From: Vicinamibacterales bacterium
GTDB taxonomy: Bacteria > Acidobacteriota > Vicinamibacteria > Vicinamibacterales > 2-12-FULL-66-21
Direction: 5' to 3'
Assembly: GCA_036496585.1 (NCBI GenBank)
Contig: DASXLB010000010.1
Location: forward strand, 23,956-87,955
Length of the DNA stretch: 64,000 bases
Part shown: piece by piece, positions 1-8,231 of the stretch
Layout: each line of letters starts with the position of its first letter
Numbering within the stretch: the first letter of the stretch is position 1
Notes under the pieces: generated by a model
Told to the model about the DNA's origin: nothing
What the model saw: only the letters and a program-made list of their open reading frames with translations
The model's database searches: none
Position numbers and translations under genes: made by a program

Positions 1-2
1 AA

Positions 3-2543
3 GGCGGGCAGAACGAGATCGGGCCTGAGCTCTTCCGCGACATCGGCGTGCTCCGGACGTCGGAACTGCTCTCCGCGCACCGGATCGACGGCGCCGAGCA
101 ATACTTCACCCGCGCCATCGACTACGGCTACTCATTCAGCCCGCAGGAAGTCATCGACAAGTGGGGACACGAGCAGACCGTCGGCGACTTCGTCCGCCAG
201 ATCCGCACCTTCCGTCCGGACGTGTTCCTGACGATGAACATCCAGGGCGGCGGCGGCGACCGGGCGCACGAGGCAACGACGATCCTCGCCCGCGAGGCCT
301 ACAAGGCCGCCGGCGATCCCACGAAGTATCCCGAGCAGGTCAAGGAAGGCCTGCGCCCCTGGCAGCCGAGAAAGCTCTACTTCACCGGCGGCCGCGGCGT
401 GATCGGCGGACGAGGCAACCGCGGAGGTCCGCCTCCGCAGGGGCCGCCGCAGACGGCTGCGGCGGGACAGCCGGCGGCGCCTGCGGGGCCGCGGCTGGCG
501 CGGATCAACACCGGCGCCTATGACGAGCTGCTGGGCCGCACCTACGCCGACATCGGCGCCGACGCCCGCACCAATCACAAGTGCCAGGGCACCGGCGGCG
601 TGCCGGCGATCCCCGGCGTCCAGTTCGGCGGCCGCGGGTTCGGCGGCGGGGGCGGTACCGCCAACTATCAGTTGATGGACACCACGATTCCCGGTCAGAT
701 GGAGAAGGACGAGACGTCGCTCTTCGACGGCATCGACGTCTCCCTCGCGGGCATCGCGACATACGCGGGCGCCAACCCGCCGGCCGCGCTCACGAGCGGG
801 CTCGCGGCAATCTCGGAGCAGGCGGTACGCGCGCAACAGGCGTTCGACGGCGGCGACGACGCCGCCACCGCGGCGCCGATCGAGGCAGGGCTGACGGCGG
901 TCCGCTCGCTGCGCGGGCAGCTCGCCTCGATGGGGCTCTCCGACGATGCGAAATACGAGATCGAGTTCCGCCTCGCGCAGAAAGAGCGGAACTACGAGGA
1001 CGCGGTGATCGCGGCGCACGGCCTGACGTTCGAGGCGCTGGCCGACGACGGCCTGATCATCGCCGGGCAGCCGATCAAAGCGTCGTTCGTCACCATCAAC
1101 CGGGGCGCCGCCGATGTCGCCGTCACGGCAGTGGACGTGGCCGGCTTCGCGGCTGCCGCCAGCTGCGCTCCCGGCCCGGCGGCGAAGAGCGGGTTCTACG
1201 GTTGCAACGCCGATCTGCAGGTGCCGAAGGACGTCAAGCCGACCGAGCCGTACTTCCACGACAACTATTGGAAGCACTCCGCGAACCTCGCGCGCAACGA
1301 TTTCGATCCAAACGTGCCGTTCGGCATCGCGTTCGCGCCGTCGCCGTTCCGCGCGACCTACCACGTGAAGGCGGGGACGGTCGAGGTCACCAGGAACGTG
1401 CCGATTCAGTTCCGCTACACGAAGGACATCTATCTGGGCGACAAGCGCATGGAGCTCAGCGTCGTCCCGGCCTTCTCGGTGAAGGTGTCGCCGGGCCTGG
1501 CGGTGATTCCGGCGGCGAAGACCGCCGCAGAGGCGAAGGCCGTCGATCGTGAGATCTACGTCACCGTCACCAACGGCACCAAAGGACCGGCGAAAGCAGC
1601 CGTGACGCTGCGCCTGCCGGCGGGATGGCGCGTCGCCCCGGCGAGTGCGCCGATCGACTTCGCCCACGAGGACGAGGCGCTCTCGGCCCGCTTTCGGGTC
1701 ACCGCGCCGGCGTCCGTGAAGATCGGCGAATATCCCGTCACCGCGGTCGTCACCTCGAGCGTCACCGGCGATCAGACGTTCAGCGACGGCTATCAGGAGA
1801 TCGAGTATCCGCACGTGCAGCGGCGGCAGGTGATCAAGCCGGCGACGACGGCGGTGAAGGTCATCGACGTCAAGACGGCGCCGGGCCTGCACGTCGGCTA
1901 CATCGTCGGCGTCGGCGATCAGGTGCCGCCGGCGATCGAGCAGCTCGGCGCGAAGCTGAGCCTCATCGACCGCGACGAGCTGGCGTGGGGCGACCTGTCG
2001 AAATACGACGTCATCATGACCGGCGTCCGCGCCTACGAGCGGCGCGACGATCTGCGGGCCTACAACAAGCGTCTGCTCGATTACGCCGAGCGCGGCGGCA
2101 CCGTGCTGGTGCAGTACAACAAGATGGAGTTCAACCAGCAGCAGTACGGTCCGTTCCCGGCGCGCGTCAGCAACGAGCGGGTGTCGGACGAGACCGTGCC
2201 GGTCGACATCCTGCAGAAGGAAGATCCGGTCTTCACCCGTCCGAACCGGATCGGGCCGCAGGCGTGGAGCGGCTGGGTCCAGGAGCGCGGCTTGTACTTC
2301 CTCGGCGAGAAGGATCCGAAGTACACCGATCTGGTCTCGATGGTCGACTCGTTCGCCGACAACCCCGGCGTCAAGCTGGGGGCGCTGGTGGAGGGCAAGA
2401 TCGGGAAGGGCCGGTGGATCTATATCGGGCTCGGCCTCTGGCGTCAGCTGCCGGCCGGCACCGACGGTGCGTATCAGCTGCTGGCCAACCTGCTGAGCCT
2501 GGGGAAGACACCCGAGGCGCCGGTGAAGATCGGTTCCCGGTAA
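3..2543 (+). CDS. PIG-L family deacetylase with C-terminal NEW3-like and ThuA-like regions (5' truncated)
   Basis: The frame is open to the left edge, so the N-terminus, including the expected AHPDDE metal motif, lies outside the window; 846 residues are visible. A GTG at 48 is only an internal codon. The first ~100 residues match the later part of a PIG-L/LmbE Zn-dependent N-deacetylase, with DRAHEATTILA as the usual second His motif. After a Gly/Pro-rich linker (near 400-500) and a long unassigned segment comes an immunoglobulin-like region (near 1540-1780) resembling the NEW3 domain. The C-terminal ~240 residues look like a ThuA/glutamine-amidotransferase-like fold (YDVIMTGVRAYERRDDL). Multi-domain PIG-L proteins of this kind are probably secreted and act on N-acetylated sugars, but the substrate cannot be told. 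The PIG-L call is fairly sure; the C-terminal assignments are inference. Confidence 0.72.
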   Translation, partial: GGQNEIGPELFRDIGVLRTSELLSAHRIDGAEQYFTRAIDYGYSFSPQEVIDKWGHEQTVGDFVRQIRTFRPDVFLTMNIQGGGGDRAHEATTILAREAYKAAGDPTKYPEQVKEGLRPWQPRKLYFTGGRGVIGGRGNRGGPPPQGPPQTAAAGQPAAPAGPRLARINTGAYDELLGRTYADIGADARTNHKCQGTGGVPAIPGVQFGGRGFGGGGGTANYQLMDTTIPGQMEKDETSLFDGIDVSLAGIATYAGANPPAALTSGLAAISEQAVRAQQAFDGGDDAATAAPIEAGLTAVRSLRGQLASMGLSDDAKYEIEFRLAQKERNYEDAVIAAHGLTFEALADDGLIIAGQPIKASFVTINRGAADVAVTAVDVAGFAAAASCAPGPAAKSGFYGCNADLQVPKDVKPTEPYFHDNYWKHSANLARNDFDPNVPFGIAFAPSPFRATYHVKAGTVEVTRNVPIQFRYTKDIYLGDKRMELSVVPAFSVKVSPGLAVIPAAKTAAEAKAVDREIYVTVTNGTKGPAKAAVTLRLPAGWRVAPASAPIDFAHEDEALSARFRVTAPASVKIGEYPVTAVVTSSVTGDQTFSDGYQEIEYPHVQRRQVIKPATTAVKVIDVKTAPGLHVGYIVGVGDQVPPAIEQLGAKLSLIDRDELAWGDLSKYDVIMTGVRAYERRDDLRAYNKRLLDYAERGGTVLVQYNKMEFNQQQYGPFPARVSNERVSDETVPVDILQKEDPVFTRPNRIGPQAWSGWVQERGLYFLGEKDPKYTDLVSMVDSFADNPGVKLGALVEGKIGKGRWIYIGLGLWRQLPAGTDGAYQLLANLLSLGKTPEAPVKIGSR

Positions 2544-2555
2544 GGTGTGACGAAC

Positions 2556-2579
2556 CGTGGTGCGGACGTCCGCACCACG
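2556..2579. repeat. Perfect 24-bp palindrome 1
   Basis: The half-site is CGTGGTGCGGAC followed directly by its exact reverse complement GTCCGCACCACG, centred at 2567/2568. It starts 12 bases after the PIG-L stop codon. With no loop and no T-run it is not a classical terminator; an operator or cruciform-like element is possible. Confidence 0.6.
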
Positions 2580-2599
2580 ATCGTCGTCTCGCGATAGAC

Positions 2600-2623
2600 T
2601 TACCGCTGCCGCGGCAGCGGTAA
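2600..2623. repeat. Perfect 24-bp palindrome 2
   Basis: The half-site is TTACCGCTGCCG followed by its exact reverse complement CGGCAGCGGTAA, centred at 2611/2612. The centre is 44 bp (about four helical turns) from that of palindrome 1 and 15 bp before the ATG of the next gene. The position suits control of the bat operon. Confidence 0.6.
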
Positions 2624-2637
2624 CCCCGGCCTCTGCG

Positions 2638-3213
2638 ATGACACGCGCGATAACCTCAACGATCGTGGTCCTGCTGCTTGCGGCAGGGCTCGCCCTCATC
2701 GGCTACTCCCGCTGGACGGCATCCGTCGCGGAGGGCGACGCGGCGCTGGCCGACGGACGGCTGGAGCAGGCGATCGCCGCCTACACGCTCGCCGAAGCGC
2801 GGTTCGACGCCGTTCCGGCCGTGCGGCAGCTGACGGTCGACGAGTACGCGCGGGTGCTCGCGAACCATCTCACCGCCCTCTACCGCCTGAAGCGCTTCGA
2901 CCAGGTGATCGACCTCTCGCAGCGCGCCCCAGCCGCGGCGTCGCCGAGCTTCTGGGCCGCCAGCGCGTTCTTCCAGAAAGCGATGGTCGAACCGCAGCCC
3001 GACGCGCGCCTCGGGTGGCTCGGCCGCGCCGAAGACGAATTCCGCAAGGCCATCGAAGCGGCGCCCGACGACTGGGACACTAAGTACAACTTCGAGCTGA
3101 CGACCCGGCTGGCGGCGGAGCTGCGCAAGGATCCGAAGACACCGCCGAAGCAGATGATGCAACTGCTCCGGCCGCCGCAGCCCGGCGTCAAGACGCCGCG
3201 GCGAGTCGGCTGA
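2638..3213 (+). CDS. BatC-like TPR membrane protein, first gene of the bat/moxR operon
   Basis: 191 residues from ATG 2638. This start puts a membrane segment (IVVLLLAAGLALIGY) at residues 8-22; an upstream GTG at 2557 would add a compositionally odd tail lying inside the palindromes. The rest is helical with TPR-like repeats, and FRKAIEAAPDDWDTKYNFEL near residue 140 matches the TPR seen in BatC-type proteins. It probably sits in the inner membrane and interacts with the VWA protein encoded 22 bp downstream. Bat (Bacteroides aerotolerance) operons are linked to envelope stress, but the molecular role is unknown. The family call is moderate and rests on the neighbours as well. Confidence 0.65.
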   Translation: MTRAITSTIVVLLLAAGLALIGYSRWTASVAEGDAALADGRLEQAIAAYTLAEARFDAVPAVRQLTVDEYARVLANHLTALYRLKRFDQVIDLSQRAPAAASPSFWAASAFFQKAMVEPQPDARLGWLGRAEDEFRKAIEAAPDDWDTKYNFELTTRLAAELRKDPKTPPKQMMQLLRPPQPGVKTPRRVG

Positions 3214-3235
3214 TGAAGGGCAGAGCGGCCCGCTA

Positions 3236-4225
3236 GTGCGTTTTCTCCGGCCGGAATACGCTCCGTGGTGGCAGCTGCTGCCGCTGCTCGCGGCCTGCTG
3301 CACGGTGCGCGCGCTCTACGTCGCGCGGCAGCGCGGCCGTGCCGCGATTCCGCCGCGGTTCCTGGCGCTGTCGAGGCGTTCGACGTGGTGGCGGGACGCC
3401 GGCCTGGCGCTGCTCGCGCTGACCGCCGGCGGCGCGCTGGTGATGGCGCTGCTGCGTCCGCAGGCACAACTGACCACCACCCTGCCGCAGTTCGAGCGGG
3501 AAGACCTGGTGATCATGCTCGATCGGTCGGCGTCGATGCGCGCACACGACATCAGTCCGTCACGCTTTTCGCGCGCCACCGGCGAGATCCGCAACTTCCT
3601 GCGCAACAAGCCGGAGAACATCGATCGCGTCGGACTCGTCGGCTTCGCCGGCACGTCGGTGATCCTCTCGTACCTGACCCGCGATCTCGATACCGTTGCG
3701 TTCTATCTCGACTGGATCGAGAGCGACCCGCAGACGCTGCTCGGCACCAACATCGGCGCGGCGCTCAAGAATGCGCTCGAGGTTGCGCGGAAGGACGATC
3801 GGCGCACCCGCAAGATCTTCGTGCTGCTCTCGGACGGCGAAGACTATGGCGGCGAATTGAGCCGCCAGCTGGCCGTCTACCGACAGGAGGGGCATCACAT
3901 CAACAGCATCGGCATCGGCTCCGACAACGAAGTGGCGGTGCCGGAGATCCAGCCGGACGGCAAGGAGGCGCCGCTCCGTGACGAGGCGGGCCGCATCGTG
4001 CGGACGCGCTTCGACGAAGCGACGCTGCGCACCCTGGCCTCCGTCTCCGGCGGCCGTTACCTGCGATCCCGCACCGGCGGCGATCTGACGCGGGCGCTGC
4101 AGGAGATCGAGCAGGGCGAGCGGCGACTGGTCGGCTGGCGCACGACGACGGAGTATCGCGATCTGTATCCGTTTGCGCTGGCCGCGGCGGCGGTCGCGAT
4201 CGCCGGGCTGTGGTTGGTCCTGTGA
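3236..4225 (+). CDS. VWA-domain membrane protein (BatB-like)
   Basis: 329 residues from GTG 3236; the start MRFLRPEYAPWW resembles the conserved beginning of BatA/BatB proteins. Two membrane segments lie in the first ~70 residues, then a von Willebrand factor A domain with the MIDAS motif DRSAS near residue 94 and the later LLSDGEDYGG, then a C-terminal membrane helix (FALAAAAVAIAGLWLVL). The VWA domain should face the periplasm and bind a divalent metal and a protein ligand. In this operon it is probably assembled by the MoxR ATPase encoded next. It is the first of two VWA genes here; the second is at 7165. Confidence 0.8.
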   Translation: MRFLRPEYAPWWQLLPLLAACCTVRALYVARQRGRAAIPPRFLALSRRSTWWRDAGLALLALTAGGALVMALLRPQAQLTTTLPQFEREDLVIMLDRSASMRAHDISPSRFSRATGEIRNFLRNKPENIDRVGLVGFAGTSVILSYLTRDLDTVAFYLDWIESDPQTLLGTNIGAALKNALEVARKDDRRTRKIFVLLSDGEDYGGELSRQLAVYRQEGHHINSIGIGSDNEVAVPEIQPDGKEAPLRDEAGRIVRTRFDEATLRTLASVSGGRYLRSRTGGDLTRALQEIEQGERRLVGWRTTTEYRDLYPFALAAAAVAIAGLWLVL

Positions 4226-4278
4226 TCACGCGCGCGAGCGTGTAGGGGCGTCTGAGGAGCGAAGCCGCTCAGAGGGAA

Positions 4279-5295
4279 ATGGAACACGATCAGTTGAATG
4301 CGCGGGCCGCCGGTGAGATCGTCGCGGCACTGGAACAGGAGATCGGCAAGGTCATCGTCGGCCAGCACACGCTGATCCGCCGCATGCTGACGGCGCTGTT
4401 TGCCGCGATTCCGTTCGCCGCCTCGCGCGGCAAGGCTCGCACGGGCTGCGGCCACCTGCTGCTCGAGGGGGTCCCCGGTGTGGCCAAGACGCTCACCGCG
4501 ACCACGCTGGCGCAGGCGATCTCGGCGAAGTTCCAGCGCGTGCAGTTGACGCCGGACCTGCTGCCGGCCGACATCCTGGGCACCCGAATCTACGACGCCA
4601 GGACCGCGTCGTTCCGCATCGAGCAGGGCCCGGTGTTCACCAACATCCTGCTGGCCGACGAAATCAACCGCGCGACGCCGAAGACGCAGAGTGCGCTGCT
4701 CGAGGCGATGCAGGAGCGGCAGGTGACCCTGGCGGACACGACGTTCCCGCTCGACGATCCGTTCTGGGTGCTCGCGACGCAGAACCCGGTCGAGCAGGAA
4801 GGCGTCTATACGCTGCCGGAAGCACAGCTCGACCGGTTTTCGATGATGCTCCGCGTCGGCTATCCCGAGGCGGCCGAAGAGGTGCAGATGCTGCAATCGC
4901 GGCTCGCCACCACCACCATCGAGCGCCGCGTGTCGCCGTCGGACGTCAATGTGCTGCGCGAGTTCATCCAGGCGACGGTCTACGTCGACGACAAGATCCT
5001 CGACTACATCGTCCGTCTCGGCCGCGCGACCCGCGACCCGGGCGAGGCAGGGCGCGGCGAGCTGAAGGAGATGCTCATGCTCGGCATCTCGCCGCGTTCC
5101 TATCAGCACCTGCTGGCGCTATGCCGGGTCAACGCGTTCCTGAACGGCCGCAGTCACGTGCTGCCTGGCGACGTCAAGGAGATCTTCTGCGACGTGACGC
5201 GCCACCGGATCGTCCGGACCGTTCGGGCGCAGGCCGAAGGAGTGGATGCCGACGCGATCCTGGCGGACCTGCTGTCGGCGGTGCCGATCCCATGA
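4279..5295 (+). CDS. moxR: MoxR-family AAA+ ATPase
   Basis: 338 residues, the normal length for MoxR. Walker A GVPGVAKT lies near residues 65-72, Walker B LLADEINRA near 123-131, and the sensor region ATQNPVEQEGVYTLPEAQ near 170-187, all typical of the MoxR subgroup. These cytoplasmic ATPases act as chaperones for VWA-domain partners. The stop codon overlaps the next start in ATGA (5292-5295), so the DUF58 gene is translationally coupled. The upstream 53 bp hold a GC-rich hairpin-like stretch but no clear promoter, and a purine-rich AGAGGG precedes the ATG. Confidence 0.93.
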   Translation: MEHDQLNARAAGEIVAALEQEIGKVIVGQHTLIRRMLTALFAAIPFAASRGKARTGCGHLLLEGVPGVAKTLTATTLAQAISAKFQRVQLTPDLLPADILGTRIYDARTASFRIEQGPVFTNILLADEINRATPKTQSALLEAMQERQVTLADTTFPLDDPFWVLATQNPVEQEGVYTLPEAQLDRFSMMLRVGYPEAAEEVQMLQSRLATTTIERRVSPSDVNVLREFIQATVYVDDKILDYIVRLGRATRDPGEAGRGELKEMLMLGISPRSYQHLLALCRVNAFLNGRSHVLPGDVKEIFCDVTRHRIVRTVRAQAEGVDADAILADLLSAVPIP

Positions 5296-6170
5296 TTCCC
5301 GAGCACGTCATGCGCGAGCTCCGCTACATCGAGGTGGAGACGGGACGGAAGATCCGCAACCAGCGGGTCGGCGCCTACCAGAGTCCGCTGCGGGGGCCAG
5401 GTTTCGACTTCGACGAGCATCAGCCGTACCGGCCGGGCGACGACGTGCGGCGGATCGACTGGAATGTGACGGCGCGGCTCGGAGCGCCGTTCGTGCGGCA
5501 CACGCATGCCGAGCGCGAGATGAACGTGATGGTGGTGATGGACGTCTCGCGATCGATGTCGCTCGGTTCGAGCGCCTACTCCAAGCGAGAGGCGCTCACC
5601 TACATCACCGGTTCGATTCTCTTCTCGGCGATCTCGGACCAGATCAACACCGGCTTCATGGCCTTCTCGGATCGGGTGCTGTTCGCGACCAGGCCGAAGC
5701 GGACGCGCGGCGCCGCCTGGAACGTGCTGCAGCAGGCGTGGGCTCTCGAGCCGGCGTCGCGACGGACGCTGATGATTCCCGCGATCCGCGAGCTGTCGAG
5801 GTCGTTGAAGCGGATGAGCGTCGTGTTCATCGTCTCCGACTTCGTCACCGACGACGCCGTGCTGGAGAGCCCGGAGATCGCACAGCTCGCCGCGCGTCAC
5901 GATCTCATCGCCGTCGTCCCGGACGACCGTGCCGAGCGGTCGCTGCCGCCAGGCGCCGGCTACGTCCAGCTGCGCGACATCGAGTCGGGGCGGCGCGTCA
6001 CGGTTGGCCTGAGCGGCGCCGCGCGGTCCGAATTCGCGGCTACGGCGTCGGCGCGGCGCGCGGCGCTGGCGCGGTCGTTCTATCGCGTGCCGATGGATCA
6101 CGTGTTCGTGCCGACCGACGCCAGCCCGGTTCTGCCGGTGCTGTCGCTCTTTGCCAGGAGGAAGGCGTGA
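5292..6170 (+). CDS. DUF58 domain protein
   Basis: 292 residues from ATG 5292, which overlaps the moxR stop. The N-terminal motif GDDVRRIDWNVTARLGAPFV (near residues 50-70) is the DUF58 signature, and the protein then adopts a VWA-like fold with DVSRSMS in the MIDAS position. There is no membrane segment, so it is cytosolic or membrane-associated. DUF58 genes almost always follow moxR, and the product is thought to be a partner or substrate of MoxR. It ends in GTGA (6167-6170) overlapping the next start. Confidence 0.9.
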   Translation: MIPEHVMRELRYIEVETGRKIRNQRVGAYQSPLRGPGFDFDEHQPYRPGDDVRRIDWNVTARLGAPFVRHTHAEREMNVMVVMDVSRSMSLGSSAYSKREALTYITGSILFSAISDQINTGFMAFSDRVLFATRPKRTRGAAWNVLQQAWALEPASRRTLMIPAIRELSRSLKRMSVVFIVSDFVTDDAVLESPEIAQLAARHDLIAVVPDDRAERSLPPGAGYVQLRDIESGRRVTVGLSGAARSEFAATASARRAALARSFYRVPMDHVFVPTDASPVLPVLSLFARRKA

Positions 6171-7150
6171 AGCGGACTGCCGCGACCCTGTTGTGTGCGG
6201 CGTCGATGGCCGTGCTGATCACGGAGCCGGCGCGGGGCCAGTCGGCGGCGCCGGCGCAGGTGCCCGCGCCACGCGCGGCCGCGGCGGTAGATCGAACGGC
6301 CGTCTGGATTGCGGACCGCGTCGTCTACAGCGTCGAGATCGTGTGTGCTCCCGGCGTCGACATCCTGCTCGACGATCTGGCCAAGGAGAAGCTGCGGCTC
6401 AACGGCCTCGAGGTCGTGTCGAGCGACAGCTCGGCGGCGACCGACGCCTCGGATCGAACGACGCACCGGTTCCGCTACGTGCTGACGACCTACCGCGTCG
6501 ACACGCCGGCCCCGGCGATCGAGCCGATCGCGGTGCGCTACTACGCGCGGCGGCAGGGGGAGCGCCTGCAGGACATCGCTCCGGCGGGGGAGGTTCAGGT
6601 GCCGGGGGCGGTGCTGGCCTTCCGAAGCACGCTGCCCGAGAACCAGCCAGACGTCGCGGTCCGCGACGGCCGGCCCCCGGCGCCGCGCCGTGTGCTCTAT
6701 GGCCGCGCGGCGCAGTTCGGCGTGGCGCTCGTCGTGCTCTCGCTCGCGCCGGCGCTCGTGGTCTTAGCCGCTGCTCTGCGCCGCCGGACCGCTGCGCGGC
6801 CGGCGCGCCGTTCGACGCGGCAGATCAAGCAGGATCAGCGCGCCACGCTCGAGCGGCTGCGGACCATGGATGTGTCGACGGAGGCTGACCGCCGGCGCGC
6901 CTGTGACGAGATCAGCGCGGCGATTCGCGGTTACGTCGCATCGCACGCGCGCATGTCGGCGCCGGCGTTGACCGCCGACGAAATTGGCGCGGCTCTGGCG
7001 GCACGCGGCGGGCGCCTCCCGAGGGAGACGGTGGTGTCGCTGCTGCGGACCTGCGACGAGGCGCGCTATCAGCCGGCCTCGGCGGTGTTGTCGGAGGCGG
7101 CCTGCCGGGATGCGCTGGCGACGGCCGAGCAGGTGCTCTCGGGACGCTGA
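6167..7150 (+). CDS. BatD/DUF4381-like membrane protein of the bat operon
   Basis: 327 residues from GTG 6167, which overlaps the DUF58 stop by four bases; the same frame is open further upstream but only as a shadow of DUF58. It begins with a Sec signal (KRTAATLLCAASMAVLITEPARGQ), followed by a periplasmic beta-rich region (residues ~40-180), a membrane helix (FGVALVVLSLAPALVVLAAAL, near 190-210) and a basic cytoplasmic C-terminal helical domain of about 110 residues. That architecture and position match the BatD or DUF4381 protein of other bat operons. I infer the family from layout more than from sequence identity. Confidence 0.6.
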   Translation: MKRTAATLLCAASMAVLITEPARGQSAAPAQVPAPRAAAAVDRTAVWIADRVVYSVEIVCAPGVDILLDDLAKEKLRLNGLEVVSSDSSAATDASDRTTHRFRYVLTTYRVDTPAPAIEPIAVRYYARRQGERLQDIAPAGEVQVPGAVLAFRSTLPENQPDVAVRDGRPPAPRRVLYGRAAQFGVALVVLSLAPALVVLAAALRRRTAARPARRSTRQIKQDQRATLERLRTMDVSTEADRRRACDEISAAIRGYVASHARMSAPALTADEIGAALAARGGRLPRETVVSLLRTCDEARYQPASAVLSEAACRDALATAEQVLSGR

Positions 7151-7164
7151 CGCCAGACGTCATC

Positions 7165-8148
7165 ATGCGGTTTCTCTATCCCGGCGCAGGCATCTGGCTC
7201 GCCGCGGCGTTCTCGGTCGTCGCGCTGATGAGATGGCGCGTACGGTGGCGGTTCGCTGCCTTCACCGCGACGGCGCCCCTGAGTCGCTTCCGCCACCGCG
7301 CGTCGCCGCTGCGGCGCTTGCCATTTGCCGCGCTGGCGGTAGCCGCCGCCTGCGCGAGCCTGGCGGTGATGCAGCCGGTGATTCCGTACTCGCAGGCCGA
7401 TCTGCAGTCGCGCGGCCTCGACATCGTCCTGCTGATCGATTTGTCCTCGAGCATGCAGGAGGAGATGGGGTCGGGGCAGCACCCGAATCTACCAATCGAG
7501 CCGACCGGCCGCACGCGGATGGACGCCGTCAAGGGGGCGGTGCGGACGTTCGTCAGCACCCGCCGCGACGATCGGATCGGGTTGGTGGTCTTTTCCGACA
7601 ACGCCTACGTCATCAGTCCTCTGACCTTCGACCACGAGTACCTGCTGCATTACGTCGATCTGATCGACGACAAGATCCTGCAGGGCGAAGGGCAGACCGC
7701 GATTGGCGACGGCCTGGCGCTGTCGAACTACGTGCTGTCGCGGCAGGCGACGAAAGACTCGCGTGGGCACCAGGTGATCGTGCTGTTCACCGACGGCGAG
7801 AATAACCGCGGACGCGAGCCGGTCGACGTCCTGCAGGAGTCCAGGGCGGCCGACATCCGCGTCCACATGGTCGGCGTCGACCTCGAGCGCGACGTGAAGG
7901 AGAAGCCGGCGGTGCAGATGCTGATCGCGGCGATCGCCGACGCGGGCGGGCGGTATTTCAGCGCCGACTCGGAGCGGGATCTGCAGGCCGCCTCCCGCAC
8001 CATCGATCAGATCGAGAAGGGGCTGCTCGTCAGTCACGTCTACGTCCGCGACGTGCCGGTCTACGAGTGGTTCGCCGTGCCGGCGCTGGTCGCGCTCGCC
8101 GCCGCGCTCGCGCTGCGCGCCGTGCCGTATTTCATCGATCAAACGTGA
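7165..8148 (+). CDS. VWA-domain membrane protein (BatA-like)
   Basis: 327 residues from ATG 7165, 14 bp after the previous stop. N-terminal membrane segments are at residues ~8-22 and ~52-70, the VWA MIDAS motif is DLSSSM near residue 92, LFTDGENNRG near 210, and a C-terminal membrane helix (FAVPALVALAAALALRAV) follows. It shares the starting pattern MRFL-P with the VWA gene at 3236, so the two look like an old duplication. It is the last gene of the operon, and stem-loops follow the stop. Confidence 0.85.
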   Translation: MRFLYPGAGIWLAAAFSVVALMRWRVRWRFAAFTATAPLSRFRHRASPLRRLPFAALAVAAACASLAVMQPVIPYSQADLQSRGLDIVLLIDLSSSMQEEMGSGQHPNLPIEPTGRTRMDAVKGAVRTFVSTRRDDRIGLVVFSDNAYVISPLTFDHEYLLHYVDLIDDKILQGEGQTAIGDGLALSNYVLSRQATKDSRGHQVIVLFTDGENNRGREPVDVLQESRAADIRVHMVGVDLERDVKEKPAVQMLIAAIADAGGRYFSADSERDLQAASRTIDQIEKGLLVSHVYVRDVPVYEWFAVPALVALAAALALRAVPYFIDQT

Positions 8149-8152
8149 TTTC

Positions 8153-8168
8153 CGGCCCGAATGGGCCG
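8153..8168 (+). terminator. Hairpin directly after the bat operon
   Basis: A 6-bp stem CGGCCC / GGGCCG with a GAAT loop starts 5 bases after the stop of the last bat gene. There is no following T-run, so intrinsic termination is plausible but not proven. Confidence 0.4.
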
Positions 8169-8175
8169 CAGACGC

Positions 8176-8210
8176 CGGTCCCGCAACCGATGGGATGAAC
8201 TGCGGGACCG
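8176..8210 (+). terminator. Second hairpin between the bat operon and the ADOP permease
   Basis: Arms CGGTCCCGCA (8176-8185) and TGCGGGACCG (8201-8210) form a perfect 10-bp stem with a 15-base loop, 21 bases before the permease ATG. It could terminate the bat transcript or lie in the permease leader. Confidence 0.45.
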
Positions 8211-8231
8211 CTGTGTCGTCTAAGTCAGATC

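Noticed and set aside
132-2699. Long minus-strand open frame across the PIG-L gene
   Set aside because: Its product is Arg/Asp-rich and low in complexity, typical of an antisense shadow in GC-rich DNA; the plus strand has clear protein domains.
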